Below are positions 1-7,907 of a DNA stretch of 64,000 nt, one piece after another; the stretch's first letter is position 1; each line of letters opens with the position of its first letter. A program made the position numbers and the translations under genes. Below the pieces are notes generated by a model. The model was not told where the DNA came from. It made no database searches and was given only the letters and a program-made list of their open reading frames with translations. Source of the stretch: Hymenobacter qilianensis (GTDB lineage Bacteria; Bacteroidota; Bacteroidia; Cytophagales; Hymenobacteraceae); the NCBI RefSeq assembly GCF_014489555.1, contig NZ_CP060784.1:3472001-3536000 (forward strand), in the 5' to 3' direction.

Positions 1-2074
1 CATCGATGCGCTTGGCATTGGCGAGGTGGGTGGCGATCAAGGCCAACACCTCCTGCTCTTCGGGTGTTAGGGCGCCCACCAGGCCCTTTTCCAGGCCCGC
101 GGCAAAGTTGAAGAAGGAACCTTTGGCGCTCACGTACAGGAAGGGGTCGCGACCGGCGTGCGCCAAGAAATCCATCATCAGGGGTGACCGCCCGAGGATG
201 GATTTGAGTAAGTTGTAGGCGTCGACCAGGTCGCGGTGACTGTTGAGCCGGGCCGCGTCGATGGAGGCGTAAATCTGCTCCTGAGCGATGCGGTCAAAGT
301 TGATGGTGGAAACGCCGGGCAGTAGGCTGCTGCCGGCCGCCAACAGCTTGCGGAGCGTGTCTTTGTTGTAAGTAGTGTCCCCAAACAGGGCAACCGGTAC
401 CAGGTAGTTGTTGCGGTAGTTGCCGATGAAGTCGAGTACGGTGAGGTATTCCTTACCCATGGTCTTGCGGAGGCCGCGACCGAGTTGCTGCACGAAAACA
501 ATGGCCGACTGGGTGGGCCTTAGCAAAATCACCTGGTTCAGCCGCGGGATGTCGATGCCTTCGTTGAAGATGTCGACCGTTAGCAAGTAGTCGAGGCGAA
601 CCGATGCGTCGTCGCTTTCCAAACGCGTAATGGCCGTGCTGCGCTCGGTATCCGTGCTCTTACTATTCAAGTTGACGGTGCGCAGCCCCCGGGTGTTGAA
701 GGCGGCGGACAACACCTCGCTTTCTTCGTTGCTGCGGCAGAAAATCAGCCCCCGCACCGGGCCCGTGTCGCAGCCGTAGAAGGCGGCTTGCGCCAGTATG
801 TGGTTGATGCGGTCCTCGGCGACGAGCAGCGCGAAATCCGCGACTTCCGGCATGGGTTCGTTGTCCACAGTTAAGTCCGTGAGGCCGAAGTAGTGGAAAG
901 GGCAGAGCATGTCTTCCGCCAAGGCGCGCTGCAAGCGAATCTCGTAGGCGATGTTGTGGTCAAACTGCTGGAAGATGTCGTAGCCGTCCGTCCGCTCAGG
1001 GGTGGCCGTCATGCCCAGCAGGAATCTGGGACGGAAGTGGGCCAGGATACGCTGGTAGCTGTCGGCGCCGGAGCGGTGGGTCTCGTCAATGGTGATGTAA
1101 TCGAATTGGTCGGGGGCGAAACGCTCTAGGTGGTGGGTTTGCGCCAACGTCTGAACCGTGCAAAACAAGAAGTCCGCCGTGGTATCCTGCTGACGCCCCG
1201 AGTACAAGCTCATGGTTTTGTCCGGGCCAAACACGCGCTGGAAGGTCTGGAGCGCAGCTTCCGCAATGTTGAGGCGATGCACCACGAACAAGAGGCGGCC
1301 AGGCTTGACCTGGAGGGCGTCAAAGGCGGAAAGGTAAGTCTTGCCGGTACCGGTAGCCGAAATGAGCAGGGCTTTGCGCTGCCCCTGGGCCCGCAGCGCC
1401 GCCAGGCTCGCCAGGGCCTCGACCTGCATGGCGTTCGGTACGGGTTGGACGGTAGGGAGCGCGGCCTGGGCTGCGACTCGGAGGGCTTGCGCTTGGTAAA
1501 CTTGCTGGTAGGCTTCTATGAAGGCCTCATCCACCGGCGTGGCTTCGGCGAACTCCTTGGCAAACTCGGCTAGGGTGTGGTGCATGAGCTCACCGTGTCC
1601 GTTCGCCGATACTTGCAGGTTCCACTCTTTGTTGGTCTTCAGGGCGCCGGCCGTGAGGTTGCTGCTGCCAATCAGCAAATCGTACGCGCCCACGCCCTTG
1701 CGAAACAGGTAGCCCTTCGCGTGAAAGTTGCCCGTGGTGGCGATTTTTAGCGTGATGTTGGACAGCTGCAGCAGGGCCTGCAGCGCTTCCGGCTGGGTGA
1801 AGTCCAAGTATTGGGAGACCAGGACCCGCCCGGGGATGCCGCGCCGTTCCAACTCCTGCAGGGTGCTGAGCAGGGTGATAACGCCTTGTTTGGTAGCGAA
1901 GGCCACTGTAAACCAAAACTCCTCGCATTCGCCCAGGTGCCGGAGCACGGCGCTGAGCACTGTTTTGCCGCGCGCCCGGTCGTTGACCAGAAGTTGCGGC
2001 AGGTACTTGTCCTGCGCCGGGGTGGTGTGGTCGAGGAAACCCCGGGTTAGGCTAGCGAGTAGGGGAGATGACAT
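1..2074 (-). CDS. PLD-domain DEAD/DEAH-type helicase (DUF3427-like), 3' end outside window
   Basis: The frame is open from ATG 2074 to the window edge (691 codons, no stop), so the C-terminus is missing. The first ~150 residues form a phospholipase-D-like nuclease half with an FHAKGYLF (HxK) motif followed by GSSNLTAGAL. An SF2 helicase core follows: Walker A in SATGTGKT, a DETH box (instead of DEAH), GMTATP (motif III) and QQLGRGLRK (motif VI). Proteins with this layout are DUF3427-type restriction/defence helicases; they are thought to bind and cut or remodel foreign DNA, and no target is visible here. The gene lies 11 bp downstream of a NUDIX gene and is probably co-transcribed with it. 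No frameshift was found, unlike many genes in this window. Domain calls are sure; the defence role is inference. Confidence 0.85.
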   Translation of the reverse strand, partial: MSSPLLASLTRGFLDHTTPAQDKYLPQLLVNDRARGKTVLSAVLRHLGECEEFWFTVAFATKQGVITLLSTLQELERRGIPGRVLVSQYLDFTQPEALQALLQLSNITLKIATTGNFHAKGYLFRKGVGAYDLLIGSSNLTAGALKTNKEWNLQVSANGHGELMHHTLAEFAKEFAEATPVDEAFIEAYQQVYQAQALRVAAQAALPTVQPVPNAMQVEALASLAALRAQGQRKALLISATGTGKTYLSAFDALQVKPGRLLFVVHRLNIAEAALQTFQRVFGPDKTMSLYSGRQQDTTADFLFCTVQTLAQTHHLERFAPDQFDYITIDETHRSGADSYQRILAHFRPRFLLGMTATPERTDGYDIFQQFDHNIAYEIRLQRALAEDMLCPFHYFGLTDLTVDNEPMPEVADFALLVAEDRINHILAQAAFYGCDTGPVRGLIFCRSNEESEVLSAAFNTRGLRTVNLNSKSTDTERSTAITRLESDDASVRLDYLLTVDIFNEGIDIPRLNQVILLRPTQSAIVFVQQLGRGLRKTMGKEYLTVLDFIGNYRNNYLVPVALFGDTTYNKDTLRKLLAAGSSLLPGVSTINFDRIAQEQIYASIDAARLNSHRDLVDAYNLLKSILGRSPLMMDFLAHAGRDPFLYVSAKGSFFNFAAGLEKGLVGALTPEEQEVLALIATHLANAKRID

Positions 2075-2085
2075 ACGGGCCCGGT

Positions 2086-2475
2086 CTAAGCTTGAAGTTT
2101 AGCAACCAGAGGTAGGTCGGCGGCAGCCCAATCAAGGGAGTCCAGCTGTTCGCGGCGCAGCCAACGGTATGCTACGTGCTCATGCAAGGTAAGCTCAGCA
2201 GTGAGCGCGGTGCAAAGAAGGCCGTGCATGGTGATGCGGAAATCGGGATAGTCGTGCTCGACAGTGAGCAGGAGTGAGCCGACTTGAATACCTAGACCCA
2301 ACTCCTCTTGGATTTCACGTACCAGGGCGGCTTGCTGCGTCTCGCCAGCCTCCACCTTGCCCCCGGGGAACTCCCACTTGTGGGCGATGTAATCGTACTT
2401 GCTGGGGCCGCGTTGGAGGCAGAGGAATTCGTCGCCGCGTTGAATGATAGCGGCCACTACTTCGTGATGTTTCAT
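2086..2475 (-). CDS. NUDIX hydrolase, MutT-like (deoxy)nucleoside triphosphate pyrophosphohydrolase
   Basis: A 129-aa protein with a complete NUDIX box: GG-KVEAGET, then REIQEELGL, matching GX5EX7REUXEEXGU at about residues 38-60. The family hydrolyses nucleoside diphosphates linked to another group; MutT-like members remove oxidised dNTPs. Length and the WEFPGGK segment fit the small MutT-like class. It is the first gene of a minus-strand pair, 11 bp before the PLD-helicase, so it may work with that helicase (for example on modified or cyclic nucleotides) instead of general housekeeping. It is divergent from the gene starting near 2679. Confidence 0.85.
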   Translation of the reverse strand: MKHHEVVAAIIQRGDEFLCLQRGPSKYDYIAHKWEFPGGKVEAGETQQAALVREIQEELGLGIQVGSLLLTVEHDYPDFRITMHGLLCTALTAELTLHEHVAYRWLRREQLDSLDWAAADLPLVAKLQA

Positions 2476-2678
2476 AGAGGGGGAATAGCGGCAGCAAGAT
2501 AGGCCCGTACGGCGGGCAGTAAGCTACTTGCTAAAGCTTGGATGTAATTTTCTTTTGATTGTCGTTGTCCCCTAGGTTATTAATCATTGTCTGGGGAAAA
2601 CGACCGCAGATCCGGCCAGTTAACACGGGTAAAGCTTGTATTATTAGACTCCGTTTTACCGTCGAAGACTACGCCACC

Positions 2679-4265
2679 GTGATACTCACCAAAAACAAAG
2701 CTCTGGTTCCGTTCCTCGGCGATAAGCTGTCCATTATTCGAGGGCTGGACCCACTTGGGCTTCAGATCACTTCCGAGTCCACCTATGGGGTGCTGCTGCC
2801 GGGCTTAACCAACGTCACCCACCGCATTCGTTACTACGGCTTCCACTGCTGGTTGCTCGACCGGTTTGCCACCCACGTGGGCAAAGCCGATCCAAAGCAG
2901 CAGCAAGACTTTGTGCGGCGGGCTGAACTCATGGTGGCCCTACTTATCCGGCTGCTCGGCGCCAAACCACTCAACATCCCGGGCAGCGCCTTTGCCGATA
3001 AGATGATAGCCAGCAATACGGACAGTGTCTATCGGCTGGATGAGGGCGCCGATTCGCGGCCGGGTGGGAATCCAGAGACGTACTGGAAAGCCCGAATGGG
3101 GGCTTTTGGTCAGTACTACGCGGGCTCGATGCGGGCCCTGGGATTGGTGGGCACCAGCGCGGCTAATGACCAAGTTTTTGTGCGTACTAGTGAGCAAGCA
3201 GGGGGCATCAGCGGACAGCAGCTCGCAGCGGCTTTTGCGGATGGTATCCCCGAGCCGGTACAGCAGCTTTTCCTACGCAACATTGAGGCGGGCCTCTTTC
3301 GAGAAGCCGACCTGAAGATCCTAGCCCCGTACTTTGACCTCTCGCAGTTGCAGGCGGGCAGTGCGGAACAGGCGTTGTACTTGCAACTGCTAACGGGCGT
3401 GGACCTACCCTTACAGGAAGACTCTGCGTCCTCGCCTTTCCATCGAAAAACCTCCCTGCGGTTGGCTCTAAGCTACCTCCACCAAGACCAGGCGCGTACA
3501 ACAAGGAAGTTCCTAGCCGACAACTACCTGGCTGCAGGGGGCGAGGCCGAGGAGCTCACTTTGCGCGGTTGGTACTTCTACCAGCTGAACGAGTACTGGC
3601 AGGTAGCGTGCAGTTCCGTGCTAGCGGCTATGCTGCGTGACCAGGATAAAGATGGTGGGTATGTTCACCTGCCAACTTTTCTGGTTCAGTTTACTGAGCA
3701 AATTGGCGCGCAACTGCAAGAGGTGGTGCCCGGCTTGGAAATAAACAAACCGCTCAGCGCTTTTTTGGAGGGCGCTGACCTTCAATATCAGGAAGAGGAG
3801 CACTACGCCGTTATTTGTCGGGAATTGCTGGATTACGTAGAGCCCGCGGCGCAGGCGGCGGCCGGTCTGGCCCTAATTGGGCTGATTTACCGCCGTAACC
3901 ACGCCCACTTTCTCGAGTTGCGTCAATATGCCAAAGAACGTGATTTGCTGCGCGAAGGCAACTTCTTAGCTTATTCACAGCAGCTGCTCGCCAAGCGTGA
4001 TTGGACAATGACGGAGTTTGTCCATGATTTTCTGCACCGGGACATCGTTCTGCGGCATCAGTACGTGTCGATGCGCAAGATGGGCACCGGCCAGCAGTCC
4101 AGCCAAAAGTTTGAAGTGGAAGGGGAGTGGCTACGGCGCACCGACACGATGAGTGCCCGGTTTTCGGACCCCCGCCTGGACGTGTTGCTGCTCATGGCTG
4201 CCGACTTGCACCTTATTGACCAAGACAACGTGCTGACGGCTCAGGGCCGGGCCCAGATTGCTTAA
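2679..4265 (+). CDS. Uncharacterised 528-aa protein paired with a PLD-fold protein
   Basis: I do not recognise this family. The start was set at GTG 2679 because the conserved-looking sequence begins there (ILTKNKALVPFLGDK, then LLPGLTNVTHRIRYYGFHCW); the frame is open further upstream only from a TTG at 2559. The N-terminal third has the dense aromatic/Arg pattern of a conserved domain, the rest is helical and acidic with no transmembrane segment and no NTPase motif. It stops 11 bp before the 894-aa PLD protein, so the two are almost surely one operon. In context it could be a recognition or regulatory subunit for that nuclease-like partner, which is inference only. Confidence 0.7.
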   Translation: MILTKNKALVPFLGDKLSIIRGLDPLGLQITSESTYGVLLPGLTNVTHRIRYYGFHCWLLDRFATHVGKADPKQQQDFVRRAELMVALLIRLLGAKPLNIPGSAFADKMIASNTDSVYRLDEGADSRPGGNPETYWKARMGAFGQYYAGSMRALGLVGTSAANDQVFVRTSEQAGGISGQQLAAAFADGIPEPVQQLFLRNIEAGLFREADLKILAPYFDLSQLQAGSAEQALYLQLLTGVDLPLQEDSASSPFHRKTSLRLALSYLHQDQARTTRKFLADNYLAAGGEAEELTLRGWYFYQLNEYWQVACSSVLAAMLRDQDKDGGYVHLPTFLVQFTEQIGAQLQEVVPGLEINKPLSAFLEGADLQYQEEEHYAVICRELLDYVEPAAQAAAGLALIGLIYRRNHAHFLELRQYAKERDLLREGNFLAYSQQLLAKRDWTMTEFVHDFLHRDIVLRHQYVSMRKMGTGQQSSQKFEVEGEWLRRTDTMSARFSDPRLDVLLLMAADLHLIDQDNVLTAQGRAQIA

Positions 4266-4276
4266 GCTCAGCTCCC

Positions 4277-6961
4277 ATGACCTTTACCAGACAGAACATT
4301 CTAGATACCCTGGGTAAGGGGCGCTACCACTCTTGCGTGCTTACCTGCTACAGCTTCGACTTTCAGTTCTTCGAGCTAAGAGTCATGCGCCAGCTGCGGG
4401 CGGCGGGCATCCAAAACATCCTGGTACTGACCGACGGCCCGTTCCTAGAATACCTAGCAAGCACCGCTTCCGGCCGAGAGTTTCAAGAATCCATTGGGTT
4501 TAGCATCTACCCGATTTACCGGACCCAAGGCGTGTTTCACCCCAAGGTGTCGCTATTCTTTGGCGCCAAAGAGGGCCTGTTTGCCATCGGATCGGGTAAC
4601 CTAACCGCCTCGGGCATGGGCAACAACGACGAAGCGTGGGGATGCTTCCACGTGGCCGACTCAGCGGCGCCCAACGCCACCCTTTTTGCCGATGCCTGGG
4701 GCTACGTGCAAGCGCTCACGGCCCCGCTGCAGGGCATGGCCGCCGTGAAACTGACCTGGATCAAGCAGTTCACGCCCTGGCTAACTCAGCTGCCGAAGGC
4801 CGAGCCGGGCAGCTGGCGCCCCTTAGATAATGGCCTGAAGGTGGCACTGCTCACTAACGGGAGGGAAGGAGTCCTGCAGCAGGCGCTGGTGCTGATTGGG
4901 CAGCCCGTGGTGAAGCGCCTAGTGACGGTTTCGCCCTACTACGATCAGGCGGGCGTGGCATTGAGTCAGCTTCGGGCCTCGTTTCCCCAAGCCCGCCTAC
5001 AGTGCGTGGTGGAGCACCGCTTTGGCTTGCTACCAAAAAAGCTGGACCCGCAAGTGGCCAGGGGCATCACCTTCCACAAGTGGAAGGAATGCGGCCCCTC
5101 GATAGCCGATCACGTCACTCGACTGCACGCTAAGCTGGTACACTTTACCACTGACCAGGGTGAGTACTTGCTACTGGGCAGCGCCAATGTGACCGCAGCC
5201 GGCATGGGAGGGAACGGTGTCCAGCCCGCCAACGAAGAGGCGAGCCTCTTGCTGCACCATCTCAACGGGCAGTACTTAGTCGGCTTAGGCATCAACCCGA
5301 CGGGCGAGAACAAGATGACTTTGGAAACGCTCCAGAAGCTGAAGCCGCCGTTGGGCATCGAGGAGGAAGGGAGCAGCAGCCATTTCGCCAAGCTGCCGGT
5401 GGGCATTGTGCTGGCCGAGATTGAGCAGCACACGTTGACGTTGCACCTGGCTCAGGAGCCGGCCGACAAGTACCCGGTGACGGTGCGACTCTACTCAAAG
5501 CAAGGCTTTTGGCAGGCATCGGAGGAGCCAGTGCACCTAGTTAATCCGCTTCGACTGGTATTTCCAGAGGTGCCGGATACGGTGAACATGGTGGAATTGT
5601 GGGATGAGGCACAGGCCGTGGTGGGTCGGCAGTTTGTGCAGCACCCAGCAAACCAGCAGCAATACTGCCCGGACCCTAACCGGCAAAAGCTGCAGCTGGG
5701 CTTCGACGCCTTAACGGACTCGGGGTTAGAGGGCTTCGCCGAGGTGCTGCTGGATATGGTGGACTTAGAGCGTAGCGTGGCCCTAACCAAGGTAGGGGGA
5801 AACGAGGCCTCGCTCAAAGAGGATACCACGGCGAGAGTATATGAAAAACTCACCCCCGAAGAATTTAACCGGCAAAAGCAAGAAGAACTACTCCAGCAGC
5901 AGCGGCTGCTGAACTCGCCCGAGGTACACATTAGCAGTTTTCTCAATGCCCTGAGCAAGCGGCTGCTTATCGGCACGGCCGCTGAGGGCTACCGGGAAAG
6001 CAACGAGCAAGGCATCGACACGGACACAGACGAAGGCGACCAGAACACCAGCATTGACGTGGAAGAGGAGCTGCGAAAGCTACAGGCGGCGCAAAATGGC
6101 CAGCGGAAGAAGAGCATCGAACGGTTCCTGGACCGGTTGAGTAAGCAGCAAACGCAGCGGCTGGCCGCGGCCGCGGCCAGCGAAAAACCGCAGGCCATCC
6201 GGCTGACACCCCTGACCTTGATCGACTACGCTTACTTCAACATCGCCCTGCACGTGGCCGTGAAGTACATCGGGAATTCGTACTTGCTGGAAAAGGAAGG
6301 CCGCCAAGTGAAGGCTTACTTCTTGCCTGATAAAGGGGAGATAGATGACCCCAAAACCTTTAAAGGGATTTGCTCCCTCATTGGCAACTTTTTGTTGCAG
6401 TGCACCGCCGGCAAGGAGCAATATGCTGAACCACTGTCCGAGCACGAAAGCCAATTAGCAGAGATGCGACAAAACTGCTTCGAGATGAGTCTATTTCTGG
6501 TGCTCAACGCCCCTTGGCGAGCGAACGAGACCGGGATGCGGGACATTCTTCTCGCGAATATTCTACACTACCTTCGCCCTGCCGGCTGGTTGATTCAGGA
6601 TCTACCTAAGCATCTAACCAAAAGCTTTGAGCACCTGCTGTCCCAAGCAAAATTCGGGACAGCAGCGGGTTCGGTACTGCTTTATCAAATCTTGCCAACC
6701 CTTGGGGCGCGAGTTCAGGCTTTACAAGCGGCACTGAACTTGTCAGCGGGTGAGCGCACTTTTCGCAGTGCCTTACAGACGCAGGTTGGAGATTGGGTAT
6801 TTAGTAGCAAGTTGGGTATCTGCACTGTGGGCAATAAGTATAAAGGTGCGAACAACTTAGCCATAACCTTATTGCATCCTGGATTTCTAGCCCAAAAAGA
6901 GGGTGCCAGAGGCACTTATCGGTACGAGCTTATGCCAGGAACAAAATTACTAGTGCTATAG
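4277..6961 (+). CDS. Large phospholipase-D-fold protein with two HKD-type motifs
   Basis: An 894-aa cytosolic protein. Two PLD half-sites are visible: FHPK at about residues 87-90 followed by GSGNLTASGMG at 105-115, and LHAK at about 282-285 followed by GSANVTAAGMG near 300-310. Both have the H-x-K...G-S-x-N pattern of the nuclease branch of the family (restriction-type and helicase-linked PLD proteins), so one two-motif active site is likely. The C-terminal ~550 residues match nothing I know; they include a Glu/Gln-rich helical stretch around residues 535-640. The gene follows the 528-aa gene by 11 bp. It converges on the DISARM-like operon and could play the part that the small PLD protein DrmC plays in DISARM, but it is over three times larger. 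Confidence 0.8.
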   Translation: MTFTRQNILDTLGKGRYHSCVLTCYSFDFQFFELRVMRQLRAAGIQNILVLTDGPFLEYLASTASGREFQESIGFSIYPIYRTQGVFHPKVSLFFGAKEGLFAIGSGNLTASGMGNNDEAWGCFHVADSAAPNATLFADAWGYVQALTAPLQGMAAVKLTWIKQFTPWLTQLPKAEPGSWRPLDNGLKVALLTNGREGVLQQALVLIGQPVVKRLVTVSPYYDQAGVALSQLRASFPQARLQCVVEHRFGLLPKKLDPQVARGITFHKWKECGPSIADHVTRLHAKLVHFTTDQGEYLLLGSANVTAAGMGGNGVQPANEEASLLLHHLNGQYLVGLGINPTGENKMTLETLQKLKPPLGIEEEGSSSHFAKLPVGIVLAEIEQHTLTLHLAQEPADKYPVTVRLYSKQGFWQASEEPVHLVNPLRLVFPEVPDTVNMVELWDEAQAVVGRQFVQHPANQQQYCPDPNRQKLQLGFDALTDSGLEGFAEVLLDMVDLERSVALTKVGGNEASLKEDTTARVYEKLTPEEFNRQKQEELLQQQRLLNSPEVHISSFLNALSKRLLIGTAAEGYRESNEQGIDTDTDEGDQNTSIDVEEELRKLQAAQNGQRKKSIERFLDRLSKQQTQRLAAAAASEKPQAIRLTPLTLIDYAYFNIALHVAVKYIGNSYLLEKEGRQVKAYFLPDKGEIDDPKTFKGICSLIGNFLLQCTAGKEQYAEPLSEHESQLAEMRQNCFEMSLFLVLNAPWRANETGMRDILLANILHYLRPAGWLIQDLPKHLTKSFEHLLSQAKFGTAAGSVLLYQILPTLGARVQALQAALNLSAGERTFRSALQTQVGDWVFSSKLGICTVGNKYKGANNLAITLLHPGFLAQKEGARGTYRYELMPGTKLLVL

Positions 6962-7031
6962 AGCAGCTAACGCCATTCTTTTTCTGCTTACCAGTTCAGT
7001 AAAGTGGTTTTCTCGGTATTTATTAAGCTTG

Positions 7032-7259
7032 TTAGTGTTTGATATCACCTGTGAAAGTAGTATGCCATTCTAGTTCCTTTATAGTAGTAAGGCCTATTCC
7101 AAATTGCTTAAGCAATGAAGCAGGGTCACCTAATTCAATACCATATAGGAAAAGATTGCAGAAATCGCTGTATAAATCCTTTGTCTTTATTAAAATAATA
7201 CAAGCAATAATGAACCTTGGGCATCTGTAAGCATCATCAACTCCGCGGGCAAAAAGCAC
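7032..7259 (-). CDS. Small hypothetical ORF, 75 aa, doubtful
   Basis: Minus-strand frame with protein-like composition (FLYGIELGDPASLLKQFG) but no known domain and no clear ribosome-binding site. It could be the end of a decayed gene or a small island gene. Weak support. Confidence 0.25.
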   Translation of the reverse strand: MLFARGVDDAYRCPRFIIACIILIKTKDLYSDFCNLFLYGIELGDPASLLKQFGIGLTTIKELEWHTTFTGDIKH

Positions 7260-7335
7260 ATTTTAGTAGAGCTGGTGAACAGACCTGCTAGGCTGAATGG
7301 CTGGCTTATCTTTTCGAAGCCCTTGGCTGAACCCG

Positions 7336-7728
7336 TCAGCCAATGGAAAATTCTTCTACCGAGTGGCTTATACTAGGGTCCGAGCCCTCGATTTCTGCAG
7401 TAAAGGCCAGTAGGGTGAGATTGTGAACACTGGTGGCATGAGCTTTAGCCAAGTAGGCATCTCGGCTTTCGTCTTTATGCGGGAATAAATTTGCCAGCCT
7501 AACTTCGGCTTTATCTTCCTTATCAAAGTTTTGCTTACCTATCATTGCGTAACGCCATACCAGATTGGAGTGCCAGTTATTGCTGCTGTCAGTTTTGAGG
7601 CAGCCATCTGCGCCGAAGTAATTACGGTCTTCGTCGCCGGTGGAGCGGCATATCTGTGGGAAAACGCAAGCGCCATTTTCCCACAGATATGCCGCTGAAG
7701 GCACTGGTGTACCTGATAAGGCTTCCAA
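7336..7728 (-). CDS. Hypothetical ORF, 130 aa, possibly a gene remnant
   Basis: The C-terminal two thirds look coding: a hydrophilic stretch containing NWHSNLVWRYAMIGKQNF followed by acidic and His-containing sequence. No family recognised. The N-terminal part is encoded by a perfect inverted repeat (7644-7696), which is odd for a real gene and suggests rearrangement or a hairpin that only happens to be open. An overlapping frame (7542-7796) supplies an alternative N-terminus, so another one-base deletion is possible. Confidence 0.3.
   Translation of the reverse strand: MEALSGTPVPSAAYLWENGACVFPQICRSTGDEDRNYFGADGCLKTDSSNNWHSNLVWRYAMIGKQNFDKEDKAEVRLANLFPHKDESRDAYLAKAHATSVHNLTLLAFTAEIEGSDPSISHSVEEFSIG
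7644..7696. repeat. Perfect 21-bp inverted repeat, 11-nt loop
   Basis: Arms 7644-7664 and 7676-7696 are exact reverse complements, the left beginning AGCGGCATATCTGTGGG and ending AAAA, the right starting TTTTCCC; the loop is 7665-7675. The AAAA...TTTT orientation puts the A/T pairs at the loop side, so it is not a normal terminator. It may be a cruciform, a protein site, or an assembly fold-back. Confidence 0.85.
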
Positions 7729-7907
7729 TGTGTTTCCCCAGTCTCAGCGCCTTTGATTATTGTATATAACAATAGTCTACACGATTTTAGGGTCAAGCCA
7801 TATTACCAAGGGAGCCAGAAACTCAATCAGCTGACGTAAATTCTTCGGTTCGGGTCGGGGCCATTTGGCTGGCTGGGTATAGTTAAGCATGATTAAGGAA
7901 TAGGCAA

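Larger units (their letters stand above)
6962..7907. other. About 0.95 kb between convergent operons, no well-supported gene
   Basis: AT-rich sequence between the convergent PLD gene and methyltransferase gene. It holds two weak minus-strand reading frames (7032-7259 and 7336-7728), described separately, and a perfect 21-bp inverted repeat at 7644-7696. I see no RNA gene or insertion-sequence ends. Confidence 0.5.
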
